From Ruegeria sp. HKCCD7303 (GTDB lineage Bacteria; Pseudomonadota; Alphaproteobacteria; Rhodobacterales; Rhodobacteraceae): a stretch of DNA of 64,000 nucleotides. A model generated the notes under the pieces. That model was not told the origin of the DNA and made no database searches. It saw only the letters and a program-made list of their open reading frames with translations. The stretch spans positions 310,001 through 374,000 of the forward strand of contig NZ_WVRE01000003.1 of the NCBI RefSeq assembly GCF_013111185.1. Reading direction: 5' to 3'. Each line of letters begins with the position of its first letter. Position 1 is the first letter of the stretch. Of the stretch, positions 34,169-43,474 are shown one piece after another. Made by a program: the position numbers and the translations under genes.

Positions 34169-34596
34169 CCGAAGGCCTTTCCGCTTTCCCCTGATCCGCA
34201 CCGGATCAGGCGCGAGGTTTCGACCGCAGCCTGACGATGGATCACCGCCGCCCGGTACACCGGGTCTGTCACCATTTCAAGGAACGCGTGTGCTGTCGGA
34301 TAGCGTGCGATAAAGACGGCATCCCATGTTTCATCCGACGGCCCAATGAGAGTTGTTTCAAACACCCCACGCCACAAAATGCTTGCCCCAATACGTGCAA
34401 CAATCGGCGCAGTTTCAGCGCCGTATTTCTGATAGGCTTGTGCCCCGGTCAGCCCCGCGCTCGCCAATTCATGCGCAGCAGGATACTGCGCTGTGGCCCG
34501 GAATTTCACCAGATTGAGCATTTCAATTGGCTGGTTCCGGTCCAGAGCCTTAAATGCCTCGAACTGATCCCGTTCCGGGTCGATAAAGGACGTCAT
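34165..34596 (-). CDS. DUF1330 protein
   Basis: This 143-residue protein matches DUF1330, a dimeric alpha-beta barrel fold. The typical core is [15 protein letters not shown] near residues 25-39, and the region [19 protein letters not shown] is at about 90-107. Its function is not known; the fold is shared by heme-degrading and other small monooxygenases, but no such activity can be claimed. It overlaps pyrD and the DUF952 gene by 4 bases. Confidence 0.85.
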   Translation of the reverse strand: MTSFIDPERDQFEAFKALDRNQPIEMLNLVKFRATAQYPAAHELASAGLTGAQAYQKYGAETAPIVARIGASILWRGVFETTLIGPSDETWDAVFIARYPTAHAFLEMVTDPVYRAAVIHRQAAVETSRLIRCGSGESGKAFG

Positions 34597-34931
34597 TCCA
34601 TATCCTCGGGGAACTGGTGAACAGCACCGTCAAACGGCAGGGGGCGTGACCAGACAACGTCGCTAAGCCGGATCTGGCGATAGAGATGCGGGAACAGGGC
34701 ACCGCCGCGCGATACTTCCCATTTCAGATCGTCGCCCATGGCGTCGGCATTACAGGCCAGTAACGTCAGATAATCCACACCTGCGAAGTGTTTCGCCGCC
34801 GTCTCAGCAGCTTGTTCAGCCGTTGAAAAATGGACAAAGCCATCGGTGACATCAATTGGCGCGCCATCTGTCGCGCCCTTGTCTTGCAAGGCGGCCCATT
34901 CATCGGCCCGGAAAATTTTGTAAATCAGCAT
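34593..34931 (-). CDS. DUF952 protein
   Basis: This 112-residue protein matches DUF952, with the start MLIYKIFRADEW, the DGFVHFSTAEQAAETA motif near residues 30-45 and the WEVSRGGALFPHLY segment near 72-85. No function is established. Related folds resemble ADP-ribosyl or RNA 2'-phosphotransferase-like domains, so nucleotide chemistry is a guess. The start at 34931 fits the family; the ribosome site is weak. It heads a four-gene chain with pyrD. Confidence 0.82.
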   Translation of the reverse strand: MLIYKIFRADEWAALQDKGATDGAPIDVTDGFVHFSTAEQAAETAAKHFAGVDYLTLLACNADAMGDDLKWEVSRGGALFPHLYRQIRLSDVVWSRPLPFDGAVHQFPEDME

Positions 34932-35038
34932 ATCGATCTGATGCCCCGCGCAGCGCATGGAATCAAGCTGGATTTCCTCTTTGACTCTTGGGCGTCATAG
35001 GCGCACGATCTCTGAAAATATAAACAGGGAGATTCAGT

Positions 35039-36622
35039 ATGTTGACCCGATTTCTGGCGTCTACAGCAATTCTTGGCCTGACTGCCGGCGTGGCAGCGGC
35101 CGAATACAAGCTAACCATTCTGCACACCAACGACATTCATAGCCGCATCGAGTCGATAAACAAATACGACTCGACCTGCGATGCTGAGGATGAAGCAGAA
35201 GGTAAGTGTTTTGGCGGGGTTGCGCGCCTCAAGACGATCGTTGATTCCCGCCGTGATGCGCTGGCGGATCAGAATGTTCTGCTGCTGGACGCCGGGGACC
35301 CGTTCCAGGGATCGCTGTTCTACACCACCTACAAAGGTTCAGCAGAAGCCGAATTTATGGAAGCGATCGGCTATGACGTCATGGCCGTGGGCAACCACGA
35401 ATTTGACGACGGCCCGGAAGGGTTGGCGTCGTTTATTGAAACGGTCAGCTTTCCGGTGATTTCAGGCAATCTGGACCTGTCATCGTCGGCTGAGCTGAAG
35501 GGCAAGGTTGAAAACCATGTGGTGCTTGATGTCGGCGGACAGAAAGTGGGCATCATCTCGGCGTTGGCTACGGATACGGTCGAAACGTCAAGCCCCGGCA
35601 AAGATGTCGTGTTTCAGGACGAGATCGAAAGCCTGAAAGCGGATGTGGCCGCTTTGCAGGATGAAGGCGTCAATATCATCATCGCGTTGAACCATGTGGG
35701 ACTGGCCAAGGATCTGGAAATTGCAGAACAGGTGCCGGGGCTTGACCTTGTGGTCGGTGGCCATTCGCACACGCTTTTGTCAAATACACAGGAAGGCGCC
35801 GCCGGGGCATACCCGACGATGGTCGGCGATGTGCCGGTTGTTCAGGCGTATGCCTATTCCAAATACCTGGGCGAAATCACACTGACCTTTGATGACGATG
35901 GCAATCTGATCGCCGCAGAAGGAGAGCCCATACTGCTGGACGCCTCAGTCACACCTGACGAAGGCATTGCGGCCCGCGTGGCCGAAATGGGCGCGCCAAT
36001 TGAAGAGATGAAGCAACGCGTTGTTGCAAGCTCGGCCGCCGCGATTCAGGGCGACAGGTCGGTCTGTCGGGTACAGGAATGCGAAATGGGCAACCTTGTG
36101 GCCGACGCGATGCTGGCCCGTGTCGCCGATCAGGGTGCGCAGATTGCGATCGCCAATTCAGGTGGCCTGCGCGCTTCGATCGATGAGGGCGACGTGACCA
36201 TGGGTGAAGTTCTGACGGTGCTGCCGTTCCAGAACACGTTGTCCACTTTTGAGATCACCGGTCAAACCGTCATTGATGCGCTGGAGAATGGTGTTAGCCA
36301 AGTTGAAGAAGTAAAAGGCCGCTTCCCGCAAGTCGCGGGCCTGAGCTACACTTGGGACCCAAGCATGGCCCCGAACGAAGGCCGCATCAGTGAGGTCATG
36401 GTGGCCGAAGGTGATGGGTTTGTTCCGATTGACCCGAACAAGACCTACCTCGTTGTGACCAATAACTATGTGCGCAACGGCGGCGACGGGTACTCGATGT
36501 TCGAAGGCGACGACAAGAATGCCTATGATTTCGGCCCCGATCTGGCCGATGTCACAGCTGAATATCTGGCGGAAAACGCGCCGTATCAGCCTTATCTGGA
36601 TGGGCGTATCAAGCAGAAGTAA
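35039..36622 (+). CDS. Periplasmic 5'-nucleotidase/UshA-family metallophosphoesterase
   Basis: This 527-residue protein has a cleavable signal peptide (about residues 1-21, ending GVAAA). The metallophosphoesterase domain has HTNDIHSR, LDAGDPFQGS, VGNHEFDDG and GGHSHT motifs for two metal ions. The C-terminal nucleotide-binding domain follows, including ANSGGLRA and FVPIDPNKTY. It would hydrolyse nucleotides in the periplasm. It is a single gene with a strong terminator. Nucleosides from it could feed the salvage operon seen earlier in the window, which is inference. Confidence 0.94.
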   Translation: MLTRFLASTAILGLTAGVAAAEYKLTILHTNDIHSRIESINKYDSTCDAEDEAEGKCFGGVARLKTIVDSRRDALADQNVLLLDAGDPFQGSLFYTTYKGSAEAEFMEAIGYDVMAVGNHEFDDGPEGLASFIETVSFPVISGNLDLSSSAELKGKVENHVVLDVGGQKVGIISALATDTVETSSPGKDVVFQDEIESLKADVAALQDEGVNIIIALNHVGLAKDLEIAEQVPGLDLVVGGHSHTLLSNTQEGAAGAYPTMVGDVPVVQAYAYSKYLGEITLTFDDDGNLIAAEGEPILLDASVTPDEGIAARVAEMGAPIEEMKQRVVASSAAAIQGDRSVCRVQECEMGNLVADAMLARVADQGAQIAIANSGGLRASIDEGDVTMGEVLTVLPFQNTLSTFEITGQTVIDALENGVSQVEEVKGRFPQVAGLSYTWDPSMAPNEGRISEVMVAEGDGFVPIDPNKTYLVVTNNYVRNGGDGYSMFEGDDKNAYDFGPDLADVTAEYLAENAPYQPYLDGRIKQK

Positions 36623-36640
36623 ATCTACCGTCTGAAATAA

Positions 36641-36672
36641 AAAAGCCGCATCCAGGTGATGCGGCTTTTTTT
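36641..36672. terminator. Bidirectional Rho-independent terminator
   Basis: GCCGCATC (36645-36652) pairs with GATGCGGC (36658-36665) and is flanked by A and T runs, so it terminates both the nucleotidase gene and the convergent sulfotransferase gene. Confidence 0.9.
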
Positions 36673-36685
36673 GTTTCGCTGCGTG

Positions 36686-38338
36686 TCAGCTGAAATCGTA
36701 TTCCGGCCAGAGTTTCGGGTCAAAGCCGTCCAGCATTGCCGTTATGTGATCGGCCACTTCGCGCCAGCCGCCAATTGACTTGGTCGAGATCTTGCTTCGC
36801 ACTTGATCCACACTGGCCGTGCGAACCTGTTTTGTGTTTTTCTCGGGGTGTACCATCGACTCGTGCCAATCTACTCCGCAAAATTCAGCCACGCGCTGGC
36901 TGTGGGTTTTGGGATCTGCCACCAACTCTTCGTAGGGCAAAGTTAGGATCTGACCTTCGAACACCGTGTCCCAGTGCGCTATATAGCGGCGATAGAGATT
37001 GGCGGAATGTGCAATGGCGTCCAGATTTGAGGCGTAGTTCATGCCGCCTGCGGGAAAACGTCTGATCCATTTCGACAAACCGACGTCTCTGGGATCGCGC
37101 AGCATGTTGACAATCTTGGCGTTGGGGAAGGCGGCCAGAATAAACCCAACGCGCTGGTAATTGTGCGGCAGCTTATCGACAAACCCAATCGAGTTTTCCG
37201 GTATGTTCGGCATGTTTTCCCGATACGAGCGCGCGATGTCTTTTGCGGCTTCCGCGTCAAACACCTTGTCGGTTGCGTGGAAATTGTTTGTCAGTTCCGG
37301 GATCAACATCAACTCACCGCACCCGGCGATGTCGGGGGCCGAACTCAGCATCATTTCCATCAGGGTCGTGCCGGATCGCGGCTGTCCAATCACAAAAATC
37401 GGCAGCGGCGCTTCGGACTGGATACCTTCAAAGGATGATGTTCCTTCGGGGAACAGCTCGATGATTTTGTGCAGCTTTTCTTCTTCTGCTGCAAAGTCAT
37501 AAGGCACCGCGTCGTGTTGTACGGCATTTGCTTTTGCAAACTGGGGCAAAGCCGCGGCGATACCGTCGGTTTTTTGGACAAGATGCGCCTTGGCAAATTC
37601 TAGCTCTTGCAGGGGTTCATCTTTTTCAGCCGCCGCAGCCTCGACCGCAGACATCAATTGCGGCACGTTCTCTTTTGACGCCATTGTGGCCGCTTGCAGC
37701 AGAGCATTTGCGTGATGGGGTTGAGTGTTCAGGATGTCGTTTAAGATACTGAACGCCATTTCCTTGTCGCCAGAATGATGCAGATTGAGCGACTTTTGGA
37801 AAGCGACCATGATGTTTTCCGGTGCCAAGTCATAAGCGCGTTCTATGTCACGCGTGCTTTCCTCGACAAAGCCCATCTGAAGATAAGCCCGCGCCCTTTT
37901 TGCAAGAAGTTCCGGGTTGTTAGGGTCCGAAGCAAGGCTATGCGTTGTGAACTCGACAATCGAACGCCAGTTTCGGCCTTCGCGCTGAATCTCGTCAATG
38001 ACCCGGCGAAGTTCCTTGTTGTTGGGAAACTGTTCCACCTTTTGTTCGGCATATGTCAATGCGCGCGTGATTTGTCCCGTTTGCATCAGGGCATTTGCCA
38101 GGTTTTCGGCAAATTGCGGATCATCGGGTTTCTTGCGCGAGGCTTCCAAAAAGTGGGGTATGGATTTCTTGTACTGCTTCAGCTCTGTCAGAACAAAACC
38201 GGCGATTGCATGAAAATCCGAGTCCTTGGGGAATTTCTTGACCCCAAACTGGGCTTTCTTCAAGGCCTGTTGCAGTTTGCCTGTTTCCAAAAGGGAAATT
38301 GCTTTGCTCTTGAGGGTTTGAGCGGTTTGGTTTTTCAT
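36686..38338 (-). CDS. TPR-sulfotransferase fusion protein
   Basis: This 550-residue protein has tetratricopeptide-like helical repeats over about residues 10-260 and a sulfotransferase domain from about 310. The PAPS 5'-phosphosulfate loop is IGQPRSGTTLMEMM at 317-330, and the later RDPRDVGLSKWIRR motif matches the 3'-phosphate site. Fusions of this kind sulfate proteins or glycans in eukaryotes, but the bacterial acceptor is unknown. It has no signal peptide. The ATG at 38338 is preferred over a TTG at 38368. It is divergent from the SRAP gene. Confidence 0.9.
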   Translation of the reverse strand: MKNQTAQTLKSKAISLLETGKLQQALKKAQFGVKKFPKDSDFHAIAGFVLTELKQYKKSIPHFLEASRKKPDDPQFAENLANALMQTGQITRALTYAEQKVEQFPNNKELRRVIDEIQREGRNWRSIVEFTTHSLASDPNNPELLAKRARAYLQMGFVEESTRDIERAYDLAPENIMVAFQKSLNLHHSGDKEMAFSILNDILNTQPHHANALLQAATMASKENVPQLMSAVEAAAAEKDEPLQELEFAKAHLVQKTDGIAAALPQFAKANAVQHDAVPYDFAAEEEKLHKIIELFPEGTSSFEGIQSEAPLPIFVIGQPRSGTTLMEMMLSSAPDIAGCGELMLIPELTNNFHATDKVFDAEAAKDIARSYRENMPNIPENSIGFVDKLPHNYQRVGFILAAFPNAKIVNMLRDPRDVGLSKWIRRFPAGGMNYASNLDAIAHSANLYRRYIAHWDTVFEGQILTLPYEELVADPKTHSQRVAEFCGVDWHESMVHPEKNTKQVRTASVDQVRSKISTKSIGGWREVADHITAMLDGFDPKLWPEYDFS

Positions 38339-38392
38339 GTGACCCGAAAGATCCTGCGCCTGTATCAAGAATATATCGATGGTTCATTACCT

Positions 38393-39058
38393 ATGTGCGG
38401 ACGGTTTGCAATAACTCTTCCCAATGACGCCATGGCGCAGCTGTTTTCTGCACGGCCTGCAAACTCATTACCTGCCGTTCCAAATTACAATGTTTGCCCG
38501 ACAAATCAGGTACATGTGGTGCGCAGTGGCGAGACCGGTCGTCATTTAGATGCGCTGCGTTGGGGGTTTTTGCCACATTGGTACAAATCCGAAACAGCCG
38601 GACCATTGTTGATCAACGCCCGGTCAGAGACTTTGGCTGACAAACCAGCCTTTCGCGACGCTTGCCGATCGCGCCGTTGTTTGATCGTGGCTACGGGGTT
38701 CTATGAATGGACCAAGACCGAACAGGGAACCCGCTTGCCGTGGTACATCCATCGCAAGGATGGGGCACCGATTGCCTTTGCTGGGGTTTGGCAGGACTGG
38801 GGCCCTCAGGAAAGCCGACAGGGCACCTGTGCGATCGTGACGACAGGTGCAAATGAATGCCTCAAGGGCATACACCATCGGATGCCCTTGATCCTTGAGC
38901 CTGAAGATTGGCCATTATGGCTGGGCGAGGCGGGAAAAGGGGCCGCGCGATTGATGCAGCCGGGGGCCGAGGATGTGCTGACCTTTCACCGCGTCGACCC
39001 GGCGGTGAATTCGAACCGGGCCAGCGGACCTGAACTGATTGAACCTTTTGGCGGGTAA
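38393..39058 (+). CDS. SOS response-associated peptidase (SRAP, YedK-like)
   Basis: This 221-residue SRAP-domain protein forms a stable thiazolidine crosslink with abasic sites in single-stranded DNA. Cys2 becomes the new N-terminus (MCGRFA), the conserved Asn is in NARSETL, the Glu in GFYEWTK, and the His in HHRMPLI. All are intact. The start is fixed by the Cys2 requirement; the ribosome site is not evident. It is divergent from the sulfotransferase gene, 54 bases away. Confidence 0.96.
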   Translation: MCGRFAITLPNDAMAQLFSARPANSLPAVPNYNVCPTNQVHVVRSGETGRHLDALRWGFLPHWYKSETAGPLLINARSETLADKPAFRDACRSRRCLIVATGFYEWTKTEQGTRLPWYIHRKDGAPIAFAGVWQDWGPQESRQGTCAIVTTGANECLKGIHHRMPLILEPEDWPLWLGEAGKGAARLMQPGAEDVLTFHRVDPAVNSNRASGPELIEPFGG

Positions 39059-39105
39059 GGGCGCGTGGCCTTTCCTTTCGAAACACAGCAAGCTAGACCT
39101 CTGGT

Positions 39106-40158
39106 ATGGCTTTGAAATTCCCCGATCTGTCCCAACTTTACGCGCATGGTTTTGACACGGTTATCGACGTGCGCAGCCCGGCTGAGTATGCCGAGGATCA
39201 TTTGCCGGGTGCGATCAACTTGCCGGTTCTGAATAATGAGGAACGGGCGCGCGTCGGGACCATCTATGTGCAGGAAAGCCCCTTTCTGGCACGGAAACTT
39301 GGGGCGGCGCTTGTGTTCCGCAATGCAGCCAATCACATCGAACAGCACCTCAGCCAACACGAGGGCAGTTGGCGCCCCTTGGTCTATTGCTGGCGCGGTG
39401 GCCAGCGTTCTGGATCGTTCACCTGGATGTTGCAGCAAATCGGTTGGCGCGCTGATGTGGTTGAAGGCGGCTATCGCACCTATCGCCGGTTGGTGAATGC
39501 GTATTTGTACGACGATCCTCTGCCGCATCGATTGATCGCCTTGGATGGCTATACCGGAACGGCCAAGACGGATCTGTTGGCTCTGTTGCAAAGGCGCGGC
39601 GTACAGGTTCTGGACCTTGAGGCATTGGCCAATCACAGGGGATCTTTGCTGGGGGAAAGGCCAGGTGGACAGCCTGCGCAAAAGGCGTTTGAATCGGCAT
39701 TGTCCAACGCGCTGTGCGCAATGGATCCAGCGCGTCCTGTTGTAGTCGAGGCGGAGTCTTCGAAAATCGGCAGTCTGATCCTGCCGCCCAGCCTTTGGAC
39801 GGCGTTGTGTGCAGCCCCCAGGGTGCAAATCACAGCGCCGATTGAAGCGCGGACCGCTTATCTGGTGAGGGCCTATGACGATATCCTGTCCGACAGTGAT
39901 CGTTTGCGGGATCGGCTGTCCCCGCTGCGTTTTCATCGCGGTCACGAGGTCGTCGACGGGTGGATGTGCCTGATCGATGCGGGTGAAAAACACGCGCTGA
40001 CACAGGCGTTGATGGAACAGCACTACGACCCGGCCTACACCAAATCACGGCGATCCCGGTCGGTTGAGGTGCTGGCCAATCTCGACATTGCGTCCTTGGA
40101 CGACGGCGGCCTTTCAGCGGCTGCGTCCCAAATCGAAAGCCTGCTGGATCAACTTTGA
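39106..40158 (+). CDS. mnmH: tRNA 2-selenouridine synthase
   Basis: This 350-residue enzyme (SelU) replaces sulfur with selenium in the wobble 2-thiouridine of tRNAs using selenophosphate. The rhodanese domain covers about residues 1-125, with active Cys95 in YCWRGGQRS. The C-terminal P-loop part has GYTGTAKT at 148-155; the usual Gly before Lys is Ala here. It is convergent with selD, its cofactor supplier, and overlaps it by 10 bases. No selA or selB is in the window. Confidence 0.95.
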   Translation: MALKFPDLSQLYAHGFDTVIDVRSPAEYAEDHLPGAINLPVLNNEERARVGTIYVQESPFLARKLGAALVFRNAANHIEQHLSQHEGSWRPLVYCWRGGQRSGSFTWMLQQIGWRADVVEGGYRTYRRLVNAYLYDDPLPHRLIALDGYTGTAKTDLLALLQRRGVQVLDLEALANHRGSLLGERPGGQPAQKAFESALSNALCAMDPARPVVVEAESSKIGSLILPPSLWTALCAAPRVQITAPIEARTAYLVRAYDDILSDSDRLRDRLSPLRFHRGHEVVDGWMCLIDAGEKHALTQALMEQHYDPAYTKSRRSRSVEVLANLDIASLDDGGLSAAASQIESLLDQL

Positions 40159-42308
40159 AGCCGCAGGCCCGGCGTTTCAGTCAATTCGCCTATGATCACA
40201 GCCGGATAACCCGCGGCCTTCAAATCCTTGATCAGGGCATCGGCCACTGACGGATCGACAGCGGCAAGTAAACCACCAGCCGTCTGAGGATCAAACAGCA
40301 AAGCGGCTTTGCCTTCGGCGGGCAGGTCCATGGCAATCACCCGGTTGTCGGCAAAGATGGTCGAGCGCACGCCCTGATCTGTCAAAGTCAACGCGCCGTC
40401 CATCACCTCGACTGCACCCAGATCCAGCAGGGCACCGCAGTTTGACGCGTCGCAGATCCCGTGCAGGTGCCCGGCTAAACCAAACCCGGTCACGTCGGTC
40501 ATCGCATGGGCCTTGGCCAGTATTCTTGATGCTTTCCCTTGCGATTGGGTCATGTGCTGATAAACGGCCGCGACCCAGGCTCCATCCGCCAGACCGGCCA
40601 TTTCGGCAGCCATCAGAACGCCGCTGCCCAAGGGCTTGGTCAGGATCAAACGGTCTCCCGGTTGCCCGCCCGACAAAGTGATGGGCGGCGTTTCACACAG
40701 GCCGGTTATGGTAAAGCCGATGGTCATCTCATCGCCCATGGAACTGTGACCACCCACGATCTCGGCCCCGGCCTCTCTCATCACGTCGCCTGCCACTGCC
40801 ATGATTTCTGACATGGTGCGGCCCTGAAGACTGGCAGACATACGAGGAAGGATGATCGTCGCAGTTGCGGCCTGAGGTGCAGCCCCCATGGCCCAGATAT
40901 CCCCCAAAGCGTGAACAGCAGCGATACGCGCCATCAGGACGGGATCATTGGTGAAAGCCCGCAGGTGATCTGATGTCATGACCTGCTGAACGCCACCTGT
41001 TTGTAGCAAGGCTGCATCGTCTCCGGGCAGGGGGATGATGTCTGAACGGTCAGGCGCGGGCTGGGATTTCAGTGCTGTCTGCAACGCATCGCGCCCGACC
41101 TTGGCGCCGCATCCTCCGCACATGGGTTTTTCCCCAAGCGCCTTATCCAGCCCGAAGGCCCGGTCGTGTGGCAATGCAGAAAGCTTCATTTGCGGCAGGT
41201 CTCGAAACCTGTTCATGAAAGTTTGGTCGATGTGGTTCTTCCATTTCCACATGATCGGGCCGCTCAAGGATGTACCTAAACGCTCACCCAGCGCGGATTT
41301 GCCGCCCAACGAGATCAGTTTGAGGTAATCCTTCTGCGGGACATATCTGCGCATCCGTCCCGCACTTAGTGCAGCACGCAGATTGTCGAAAAGAACGGGT
41401 GCTTCGCGCACCGCGTAAACGCCTGCCTTGGGGCGCGGATTTTCTGACAGATGAGCGCAATCCCCGGCGGCAAAGACAGCAGGATCGCTGGATTGAAGAT
41501 AGCTGTTCACCCGGATGTACCCGTCTTGCAGATCCAGCCCTGTACGTGCGATCCAGTCATAAGGGCGCGCCCCGGCGGCTCCGGTGACGAAATGGGCGGG
41601 GATAGCGCGGCCGTCCTGCAGTTGGACGTGATCAGCGGCGATCCGGGTAATCACTGCGTTTTCGATGACTTCCACACCCAGATCCTGCATGGCGCGACGG
41701 ATCGTGGCCTCCGCCTTGGGTTTGGTAGCCGCCAGGATTGAGGCATTGTCGATCAGCGTGATCCGCGCCGCGCGCCCCTTTGCTTTGAGAGCGTGGGCCA
41801 TGGCCATGACCAATTCGGCCCCGGCAACGCCCCCGCCGATCACCGCGACAGACGCAGGGCCATCATGATTCAGATAGTCAGCCCATCGCGCGGCAAATCG
41901 GCCCAGAGGTTTGGCTGGAATGGCATGTTCGGCAAAGCCCGGCAGAGCGGGCATGTCCGAGGTGATCCCAACATTGACCGAAGCCACATCGAACCCGACT
42001 GGCGGGTGCCCGGAAACATGCACCTGATGGCTATCAGTATCGATCCCTTCGACGGCACCCAGTATGACCCGCGCATCTGCAAAGCGCGCCAGTTTTACCA
42101 GATCGATGTCCAATTCCCATCGGTCGTAGTGCCCGGCGACATATCCCGGCAACATACCGGAATAAGGAGCAGTAGGGCCTGGATTTATTACAGTGACCCG
42201 CGCACCTGCAAGAGGAGTCATCCCCCATTTTCGCAAAAGCAGCGCGTGGGTATGACCTCCGCCAACAAGAACCAAATCGCGGGTCAGGGGCAGCGGAGGT
42301 GAATGCAT
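40149..42308 (-). CDS. selD: Fused NADH dehydrogenase-like/selenide, water dikinase
   Basis: This 719-residue fusion has an N-terminal pyridine-nucleotide oxidoreductase (about residues 1-375, FAD motif VGGGHTHALLL and NAD motif VIGGGVAGAE, plus PAVFAAGDCAHL). The SelD domain follows from about 385. SelD makes selenophosphate from selenide and ATP. Its active region reads MCGGCGAKVG: Cys400 and Lys403 match the usual catalytic Cys/Sec and Lys, with Ala402 in place of the second Cys. There is no in-frame TGA, so it is a Cys form. This fusion is known in other bacteria. Confidence 0.95.
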   Translation of the reverse strand: MHSPPLPLTRDLVLVGGGHTHALLLRKWGMTPLAGARVTVINPGPTAPYSGMLPGYVAGHYDRWELDIDLVKLARFADARVILGAVEGIDTDSHQVHVSGHPPVGFDVASVNVGITSDMPALPGFAEHAIPAKPLGRFAARWADYLNHDGPASVAVIGGGVAGAELVMAMAHALKAKGRAARITLIDNASILAATKPKAEATIRRAMQDLGVEVIENAVITRIAADHVQLQDGRAIPAHFVTGAAGARPYDWIARTGLDLQDGYIRVNSYLQSSDPAVFAAGDCAHLSENPRPKAGVYAVREAPVLFDNLRAALSAGRMRRYVPQKDYLKLISLGGKSALGERLGTSLSGPIMWKWKNHIDQTFMNRFRDLPQMKLSALPHDRAFGLDKALGEKPMCGGCGAKVGRDALQTALKSQPAPDRSDIIPLPGDDAALLQTGGVQQVMTSDHLRAFTNDPVLMARIAAVHALGDIWAMGAAPQAATATIILPRMSASLQGRTMSEIMAVAGDVMREAGAEIVGGHSSMGDEMTIGFTITGLCETPPITLSGGQPGDRLILTKPLGSGVLMAAEMAGLADGAWVAAVYQHMTQSQGKASRILAKAHAMTDVTGFGLAGHLHGICDASNCGALLDLGAVEVMDGALTLTDQGVRSTIFADNRVIAMDLPAEGKAALLFDPQTAGGLLAAVDPSVADALIKDLKAAGYPAVIIGELTETPGLRLQS

Positions 42309-42313
42309 AGGAA

Positions 42314-42700
42314 TTAGTTCGCGCTATGGTCCGGGACGTCTTCGACCTGCTCGACCGCGTGGGTGGCCCAAAGCTCATCCTCACCGGCATCCGGCAGACC
42401 TTCGGGCTTTTCATGACGGTGAATGTGCCATTTGGCAATGAACAGGGCCGTGATCGGAGCGGTCAGGAACAGAAACAGCGTGATCAGCAGCTCGTGCATG
42501 GACAGTTTACCCTCCAGCAGCACCGAATGCGCTATTGAAGCCAGCAAGACGCCGCCCACTCCCAACGTTGTCGCCTTGGTCGGCGCGTGCAGGCGCGACA
42601 TTGGATCTTTCAGTTTGATCATCCCAAACGAGCCGACAAACCCGAAGATACCCGACATGATCAAGAAGACGGCGATCAGCAATTCGACGAGAAATGTCAT
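42314..42700 (-). CDS. mnhG: Na+(K+)/H+ antiporter subunit G
   Basis: This 128-residue protein has three membrane helices and the MnhG/PhaG motif GSFGMIKLKDPMSRLHAPTK. It is an accessory subunit of a Mrp-type antiporter in the inner membrane. It ends the antiporter operon and is 7 bases from mnhF. The ATG at 42700 with GAGGG upstream is favoured over a longer frame. The C-terminal 35 residues are hydrophilic. Confidence 0.92.
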   Translation of the reverse strand: MTFLVELLIAVFLIMSGIFGFVGSFGMIKLKDPMSRLHAPTKATTLGVGGVLLASIAHSVLLEGKLSMHELLITLFLFLTAPITALFIAKWHIHRHEKPEGLPDAGEDELWATHAVEQVEDVPDHSAN

Positions 42701-42707
42701 GTCGCCC

Positions 42708-42977
42708 TCACTCGATGATGTTGCCGCGCAGCATGAAGCGCGCATAGGCCACGGTTGAAACAAAACCCAGCATGGCAATGATCATGGCGGCCTCGAAAAA
42801 GATCTCGGTACCTTGATCCAGACCATAAAGGATCATCAGGGCAATGGTGTTGATCACCATCGTATCCAGCGCCAGAACGCGCGTGCCGACGCCGTCAGCG
42901 GTGATGATCCGCCACAGGCACATCATGATTGCGGCGCCAAAACAGGCGAAGGCGAAGTAGATGGCGTATTCGATCAT
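42708..42977 (-). CDS. mnhF: Na+(K+)/H+ antiporter subunit F
   Basis: This 89-residue protein has three membrane helices and the conserved GPTxxDR-like segment, here ADGVGTRVLALD, typical of MnhF/PhaF. It is a small subunit of the antiporter complex. GAAGGAGA precedes the ATG. It overlaps mnhE by 4 bases. Confidence 0.92.
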   Translation of the reverse strand: MIEYAIYFAFACFGAAIMMCLWRIITADGVGTRVLALDTMVINTIALMILYGLDQGTEIFFEAAMIIAMLGFVSTVAYARFMLRGNIIE

Positions 42978-43474
42978 TCGAAAATCTCCTTCAGGCGGCG
43001 TTCATAGCGTTGTTTGATCTGATCGCGAACCGCCTCGGGGTCGGGGGCGTCAAGGCAATGGACCAGCAGGTTATGCCCTTGTGCCGACAGATCGCAGCTG
43101 ACCGTGCCGGGGGTCATGGTGATTGTTCCGGCCAACACGGTAATCGCCTCGGGGGTGCGCAGTTCCAGCGGGACGCAGATCCAGTTGGGTTGGCGGTCGG
43201 CATCCCGCTTGAACAGGATGATCCGGGCAACGGTCACGTTTGCAACCACAATGTCCCAAAGCACGACCAGTATATACTCTGCCACCATCCGCCAATTACG
43301 CAGTTTGGGGCGATCCGGCCAATAGGGCTGCGTTATGAAGGGGATGATGATCCCCAGGATCAGGCCAAAAACCAACGAATTCAACGATCCATTATTGGCC
43401 AGCAAAACCCACACGAATGTCAGCAAGAAAGTCAGATGAGGGTGCGGAAAAATCCGGCGCAGCAGTTTCATCAT
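42974..43474 (-). CDS. mnhE: Na+(K+)/H+ antiporter subunit E
   Basis: This 166-residue protein has two N-terminal membrane helices and a cytoplasmic tail. The family motifs PGTVSCDL and HNLLVHCLDAPD near residues 115-140 are present. It overlaps mnhD and mnhF by 4 bases each, consistent with coupled translation of subunits of one complex. Confidence 0.93.
   Translation of the reverse strand: MMKLLRRIFPHPHLTFLLTFVWVLLANNGSLNSLVFGLILGIIIPFITQPYWPDRPKLRNWRMVAEYILVVLWDIVVANVTVARIILFKRDADRQPNWICVPLELRTPEAITVLAGTITMTPGTVSCDLSAQGHNLLVHCLDAPDPEAVRDQIKQRYERRLKEIFE

Noticed and set aside
37775-38392. A 206-residue N-terminal extension of the SRAP gene
   Set aside because: It is antisense to the sulfotransferase gene, and SRAP activity needs Cys right after the initiator Met, which fixes the start at 38393.
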